IMG/VR virus record: IMGVR_UViG_3300032298_000463
Span: 1-22,765 of that record
DNA from: a virus
DNA length: 22,765 nucleotides
Direction: 5' to 3' (one strand)
Both the position numbers and the translations under genes were made by a program. Position 1 is the first letter of the stretch. Every line of letters starts with the position of its first letter. Of the stretch, positions 18,658-22,765 are shown piece after piece. Under the pieces are notes generated by a model. The model was not told the DNA's origin. It saw nothing but the letters and a program-made list of their open reading frames with translations, and made no database searches.

Positions 18658-19398
18658 TTACCAATTGATTACGACTCTTCCTGCACCACCGCCTGATCCT
18701 GGATTGCCGTTACCATCATATTGACCAGACGAATTGCTATATGGTCCACCCGCTCCGCCAGATCCAACAGCTCCATTTCCGCCATTTCCACCAGGTCCTG
18801 ATGTTCCCCAATTTCCGTTATTTGATGTAGAAGCTCCTTGAGATCCTGCAGTTCCGCCAGCAATAGCAGCTCCGCCTAATCCTCCCGCAACAGTACTACC
18901 TTTTCCTAAGCCTATTGCACTAGTGGGTTGTCCGTTTGAAGCAGCTCCGATTGAAGCCAATAGACCAACATACGTTGTACCTGCTCCTCCTCCGCCAACT
19001 CCCATGTTTGAACCACTACCGCCTTGAGATACTTGTACAAAATGAGTAGATCCACTTGTCACAGTAGCAGTGAAGTTGGCTGTGCCTGATCCACCACCAC
19101 CACCTCCACTAGCATATGCAGCATTATTATCGAAACTGTTTCGTGAACCGCTACCACCGCCACCACCGCCGCCGCCATAAAGTGTACCGCTAATTTCATA
19201 GACTCCAGTCGGTACAGTAAATGTTCCAGAAGTATTAAACGTTTGTGAACCAGGGCCTGGATAAGGTTGATGAACTTCTCTCCACACACCTCCGTTTTTA
19301 ATGTATACTCTACTAGTATCTTTCCAAACGCCAGATATTTTTACGTATACGTTCTTTATAAATCTCCAGACACTAGAATGTTTTACATGTATTGGCAT
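18658..19398 (-). CDS. glycine-rich tail-fibre adhesin, 246 aa
   Basis: The first 50 residues contain three copies of a VYVK-GVWK type unit (NVYVKISGVWK, RVYIKNGGVWR), seen at the start of phage tail tip proteins and likely the attachment part. From about residue 75 the sequence is glycine runs separated by short Ser/Asn/Ala segments, the pattern of T-even gp38 adhesins, whose polyglycine-II sandwich presents receptor-binding loops. It ends GGGAGRVVINW, a typical finish of phage glycine-rich domains. AGGGGAT lies before the ATG. The receptor-binding role is inferred from composition and from the neighbouring fibre genes. Confidence 0.88.
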   Translation of the reverse strand: MPIHVKHSSVWRFIKNVYVKISGVWKDTSRVYIKNGGVWREVHQPYPGPGSQTFNTSGTFTVPTGVYEISGTLYGGGGGGGGSGSRNSFDNNAAYASGGGGGGSGTANFTATVTSGSTHFVQVSQGGSGSNMGVGGGGAGTTYVGLLASIGAASNGQPTSAIGLGKGSTVAGGLGGAAIAGGTAGSQGASTSNNGNWGTSGPGGNGGNGAVGSGGAGGPYSNSSGQYDGNGNPGSGGGAGRVVINW

Positions 19399-19407
19399 AT
19401 TAATCCC

Positions 19408-20037
19408 CTATTCTTTAGGAATATCTTCTTTTATTTTTTTAATGGTTGATAGTATAGAGTTAAAATCTTCTGGTAACGGATTGCCTTTGCTTAAAGCTTC
19501 AACAGCATTAAACAATGCACCGAGTTGATCTCCTATCCCGATATTCCTTAAGTATTCTAATTTCCTTTTTTCTTTATAGTCGCCATTTATTACCCACGTA
19601 TTATTTATTTGATCCCAATGGTAACTTATTCCAAACGATTCTAAGTATGTATCCTTAGGGTGAAACGATGGAGCTTCTATCAAGTTTGGTTGTGGAAGTA
19701 CCTGTAGGCCAACGTAATGACCCTTCTCATTAACTGCATGTTTTAATTGAGGTGGTGGATCAAATTTCTCTGGAATTTTTTTATATTCTTTTAAAAAATT
19801 TTCGAGATAGTTATCATCATCTAGTTTGGATAAGAACTCGTTGATGAGTTTAATCTCATCTTCAGTTAAATGCTGATAGACTAATTCATCATTAACTTTA
19901 ACAACTTTTCTAACGTGTTCTGTTTCTGGCTCATAATAAAGATATGTAAAACTAAATTCTAGTGATGGCACACCTATAAGATCATAGGTAATATCGTTGT
20001 GCTTAACTTTGATTTCACTTGGAGAAATAACGAGCAT
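19408..20037 (-). CDS. XkdW-like phage tail protein, 209 aa
   Basis: The C-terminal motif EYLRNIGIGDQLGALFNAVEAL (residues about 162-183) fits the XkdW family, whose signature is IGDQLDxLW; in phages it marks proteins of the tail tip or fibre. The first 60 residues are beta-rich and the middle is charged and proline-rich (IPEKFDPPPQLK). It lies between the large fibre protein and the adhesin, 12 nt and 9 nt away. It may help assemble the fibre or form a connector. Ribosome site GGTG is weak. Confidence 0.8.
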   Translation of the reverse strand: MLVISPSEIKVKHNDITYDLIGVPSLEFSFTYLYYEPETEHVRKVVKVNDELVYQHLTEDEIKLINEFLSKLDDDNYLENFLKEYKKIPEKFDPPPQLKHAVNEKGHYVGLQVLPQPNLIEAPSFHPKDTYLESFGISYHWDQINNTWVINGDYKEKRKLEYLRNIGIGDQLGALFNAVEALSKGNPLPEDFNSILSTIKKIKEDIPKE

Positions 20038-20049
20038 GATGAATCACCG

Positions 20050-21951
20050 CTATGCAGTATACTTGTACCAAATATCTCCGTCTGATCCGCCGCTTGGATC
20101 ACTCGTTGAAACAGTCTTTACACCCTGTGAATTATAACCAGACGATTGCACATATGCTGTAGTTGCTATCTTTGTAGAACTATCTCCAGCAGTGGGAGTT
20201 GGTGCAGCTGTTGTACCTGTAAATGTAGGACTTGCAAACATAGTTGCTTTAGATTCATTAGTAACATTACCTAAACCTACCATAGTTGCCGTAATACCAC
20301 TAACCGTTCCTGTAAATGTAGGGTTTGCTAATGGAGCTTTAGTTCCTAAAGCAGTAGTTATAGTACTTGCATAATTTTGATCATCAGCTAATGCAGCAGC
20401 AAGTTCATCTAAAGTGTCTAATGCAGCTGGCGCATTTGATATCAAATTATCTACTGCAGTTTTTACGAATGCAGTAGTTGCTATCTGTGTAGTATTTGTT
20501 CCTGCATCGGCCGTCGGTGCGAGAGGTATACCAGTAAATGTAGGACTTGCTTTTTCGCCTTGTACGAATGCTGTAGTTGCTAGTTGTGTTGTGTTTGTAC
20601 CTGCACTTGCTGTTGGTGCAAGTGGTGTACCAGTAAATGTAGGACTATGTGTATATGCTCGTGAACCAGTATCTGATGACTCTGTATATAGTTCTGCTCT
20701 ACCAAATACTTTCCATGTTCCAGCATTACGAACTAGATTATATGTCCATACTGTCGTTTGGTTTGCAGTACCAGATGGGTAAACTCCACCTTCCCAAGTA
20801 ACTGCGACGTCAGTGCCAGCAATTTTTATTGGGCTAAGTGGTTTATATGGAGTAGAACCATTAGCTACGATCAACTTAATAGGAATAATCCTATCATTAT
20901 CTGTCGGTACGTTAGTAAAGTTTGGAGTAAAGTTCTGTGATATTGAACTATGATACCATGTAGAAGATGTTTTAAAGTCGTGTACAACAGTTAAACCAGC
21001 ACCAGTTTTTGTGCGAAGTGTTTCGACTAGTTGAGCGTGTGTAGTTTCTCCTTCTAATGTTATATTAGATAATCTAGCCTCTTCACTTAAAGCTACAGGA
21101 CCAGATCCTGTAGATGTATAAAAGGGTATGACAGTCGGTGAACTTGTACTAGAAGAATATACTGTATACTCATTACCGCCTTGATCGTTTGGTGAAGTAG
21201 AAAATGCATATTCAGTTATAGCGTTAATCTGTTGTATCCACATCGTGTATGATGTTTCAGGCAATAACGTGTAATTGGTGGTTGCAAGTAAATTGGAACC
21301 AAGAGTATTTACGATGGTAGCATTAGGACCAAAGTGTCCATAGGCAACGTGATCGGCTGTGATAGCAGTTTGCGAAGCTGTCCAAGTTGAACCCACTTGT
21401 ATAGCAAACCATGCTCTATTATCAGCACTGATAAACTTGGTTAAGTATAATGCAGATATTGGGTCTTCGCCAGTCGTAAACGTTATAAAGTTCTTAGCCG
21501 TGCCAGGTACTGTTACACCATCTAAATATCCATGAATAGTTAATCTAGGTTCACCTGATGCACCACCAGATCCTCCCAATAAACTATCACCGTACTCATC
21601 AACGATGTCTCCACCTGTAGGAAGGTATAATAATCCTGTAGAATCGAAGTTCCAGTTTTTTATGCCTGATGAAATAGTAACTTCATCAGCAGCATTAATA
21701 TTTAATGCATCATTAGTGTTTGAAATTTCAGGACCAACCCCAAAATTTATTTTACCATCAGCTGGAATTGTTAATTCGCCCAACCCGGCCACATCTTTAA
21801 ATGCAAATTCTGTAGAAGTACTATCTTGTTCTACTATAATCTTTACATCTTTATTAGATTTGACTGTTAAGTCTTCAAGAAACGTACTTCTGTTGATCGT
21901 TTCTCCAGAAGAAAATCTAATCTTTTTTATTGTTTTTGGTAATATTGACAT
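20050..21951 (-). CDS. large tail fibre or baseplate-attached structural protein, 633 aa
   Basis: The N-terminal 130 residues are beta-rich and end in ISSGIKNWNFDSTGLLYLPTGGDIVDEYG, a motif shared by many marine phage virion proteins. Middle region: Thr/Ser/Asn-rich beta structure. From about residue 436 come repeats of the phage tail-fibre type, SPTFTGxxxAPTA then TxxATTAFV, with spacers. The end DGDIWYKYTA is common in such proteins. It therefore belongs to the tail fibre or a fibre-like appendage. The ribosome site before ATG 21951 is weak. Confidence 0.88.
   Translation of the reverse strand: MSILPKTIKKIRFSSGETINRSTFLEDLTVKSNKDVKIIVEQDSTSTEFAFKDVAGLGELTIPADGKINFGVGPEISNTNDALNINAADEVTISSGIKNWNFDSTGLLYLPTGGDIVDEYGDSLLGGSGGASGEPRLTIHGYLDGVTVPGTAKNFITFTTGEDPISALYLTKFISADNRAWFAIQVGSTWTASQTAITADHVAYGHFGPNATIVNTLGSNLLATTNYTLLPETSYTMWIQQINAITEYAFSTSPNDQGGNEYTVYSSSTSSPTVIPFYTSTGSGPVALSEEARLSNITLEGETTHAQLVETLRTKTGAGLTVVHDFKTSSTWYHSSISQNFTPNFTNVPTDNDRIIPIKLIVANGSTPYKPLSPIKIAGTDVAVTWEGGVYPSGTANQTTVWTYNLVRNAGTWKVFGRAELYTESSDTGSRAYTHSPTFTGTPLAPTASAGTNTTQLATTAFVQGEKASPTFTGIPLAPTADAGTNTTQIATTAFVKTAVDNLISNAPAALDTLDELAAALADDQNYASTITTALGTKAPLANPTFTGTVSGITATMVGLGNVTNESKATMFASPTFTGTTAAPTPTAGDSSTKIATTAYVQSSGYNSQGVKTVSTSDPSGGSDGDIWYKYTA
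20180..20660 (-). repeat. tail-fibre sequence repeats
   Basis: A 17-20 nt unit recurs as (c)c(a/t)gtaaatgtagga, near 20216, 20310, 20531 and 20630, encoding the SPTFTG/NPTFTG units. The copies are similar enough to recombine. Confidence 0.75.
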
Positions 21952-21957
21952 ATATGT

Positions 21958-22765
21958 TTATTCGTAGTCGTGTTCTTGAGAAACGTACATTTTAAATTTA
22001 GGTAACGGTTTACGTTTTAATGGTTGACTCATCATCTTAACTTTTTTACCAGCATCGCCTACAAATCCTGCTATTTTGCCATCACCTGCGTTATTAGCAG
22101 GTACAGCGCCTTCGCCTTCTTCTTGTACAACTGATTCGCCCATGTTTTGGCCTTTAGCATTTCTCCAATGACGATTGCCAGTAGGCTTACCTTCATGATC
22201 TACTTCTTGGTATTCTTTAGTCTTCTCACCGGTTTCACGATGAGTTCCTTCTTTACCAGTCGGTGACCATGCATTTCTATTCTTAAAAAATCTTTCTAGT
22301 GTTTTATGACCGCGTGATTCAGTTTGTATACGTCTACGAGTCATTACACCTTGCATATAACCGTTTTCATATTCAGCATATTCAGCTGTATCTTCTGCAT
22401 ATGGATTTTGTTTAGGTTCTTCTTGCTGACCTGACCAGAATGCATCAACAAATGGAATCGCTTCTTCGTTTAAATCTTCTTTAACTAGTTTAGACATTTG
22501 ATCTTTTACCTTATTCATCATTCTTTGATGATGTTTAACCTTCTCGTCATGACCTTCTTTATTTGCTTTGATAGCAAGTTCTGAATGTTTATTCAACATC
22601 TTGCGAAGTTGGTCCATATCTTCTTTAAGAGATTCTTTTACAGTGTGCTTAGCATACTCTTTGTCCAAGTCTAAGCGTCTTTGCTGTACAGCTTTTTGAT
22701 CTACATCTTTATTCAAAGATAGGTCGTGTAATGCTTTGCGCTTAGCTTCATAATCTTTATGTGGA
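21958..22765 (-). CDS. Lys/Glu-rich structural or internal virion protein, truncated by window edge
   Basis: The frame is open to the right edge of the window with no start or stop, so this is a C-terminal part of at least 268 residues. It is highly charged. The first 90 visible residues look like a long coiled coil (YEAKRKALHD, HTVKESLKEDMDQLRKML, HHQRMMNKVKDQMSKL); then VKEDLNEEAIPFVDAFWSGQQ and a Gly/Lys/Glu-rich end with repeats such as TGKEGTHRETGEKTK. I recall such proteins in marine T4-like virions as structural proteins of unknown role. It ends YVSQEHDYE. Its stop is 6 nt from the fibre gene ATG. Confidence 0.72.
   Translation of the reverse strand, partial: PHKDYEAKRKALHDLSLNKDVDQKAVQQRRLDLDKEYAKHTVKESLKEDMDQLRKMLNKHSELAIKANKEGHDEKVKHHQRMMNKVKDQMSKLVKEDLNEEAIPFVDAFWSGQQEEPKQNPYAEDTAEYAEYENGYMQGVMTRRRIQTESRGHKTLERFFKNRNAWSPTGKEGTHRETGEKTKEYQEVDHEGKPTGNRHWRNAKGQNMGESVVQEEGEGAVPANNAGDGKIAGFVGDAGKKVKMMSQPLKRKPLPKFKMYVSQEHDYE

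Noticed and set aside
20414-20782. Plus-strand frame of 122 codons inside the fibre gene
   Set aside because: Composition is low-complexity (Val/Ala/Pro) and mirrors the Thr/Ala repeats of the fibre on the other strand; no ribosome site.
1-22765. CRISPR array, insertion sequence or integrase
   Set aside because: No regularly spaced repeats, no terminal inverted repeats with a transposase and no recombinase motif were found.

Overview
The window reads as part of the genome of a marine T4-like tailed phage (myovirus). The evidence is a T4-type rnh, a compact nrdA-nrdB-glutaredoxin operon, a nine-gene tRNA cluster, an embedded Rz/Rz1 spanin pair, a tail-fibre block with a glycine-rich adhesin, three 2OG-Fe(II) oxygenases and many small early proteins of the kind seen in marine T4-like phages. 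All supported genes lie on the minus strand and usually overlap by a few bases (ATGA, TAATG). Base composition is AT-rich. The host is probably a Gram-negative bacterium, since there is a spanin lipoprotein, a second lipoprotein and sigma70-like promoters. I cannot name the host species.

Layout, in the direction of transcription (high to low coordinates). 22765-15783: late virion genes: a truncated Lys/Glu-rich protein at the right edge, a 633-aa fibre protein with tail-fibre repeats, an XkdW-like protein, a polyglycine adhesin, three 2OG oxygenases with a tail-assembly-chaperone-like gene between them, and one unrecognised gene. 15770-15195: Rz with Rz1 nested in another frame. 15156-9376: a promoter under a perfect inverted repeat, then nrdA, a 53-aa zinc ribbon, nrdB, glutaredoxin, a second zinc ribbon and a GIY-YIG protein. 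A second promoter, fused to the start codon of rnh, follows, then a DUF6433-like gene and a terminator. 9230-3391: early-type small genes, two or three with zinc-binding motifs, two small membrane proteins, a PD-(D/E)XK nuclease and a ClpP-like protease. 3353-944: an exported pair (DUF4384-like protein and LPP20-like lipoprotein), then a two-helix membrane protein and an unrecognised soluble protein. 943-1: a T4-late-type box, a terminator and nine tRNA genes, the last with its own promoter.

Eight sigma70-like promoters share one architecture: TGTACA or TTTACA, exactly 17 bp, then TATAAT, usually preceded by TGG. They divide the early half into units: 1 tRNA; 2 genes; 2 genes; about 10 genes; 4 genes; 1 gene; 2 genes; the nrd set. 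Two of them place the expected transcription start on or within a base of the ATG, implying leaderless mRNAs. Several genes too short for usual gene finding were recovered by reading the gaps: a 59-aa gene at 9051-9230, a 53-aa zinc ribbon at 12633-12794 and a 42-aa gene at 8844-8972.
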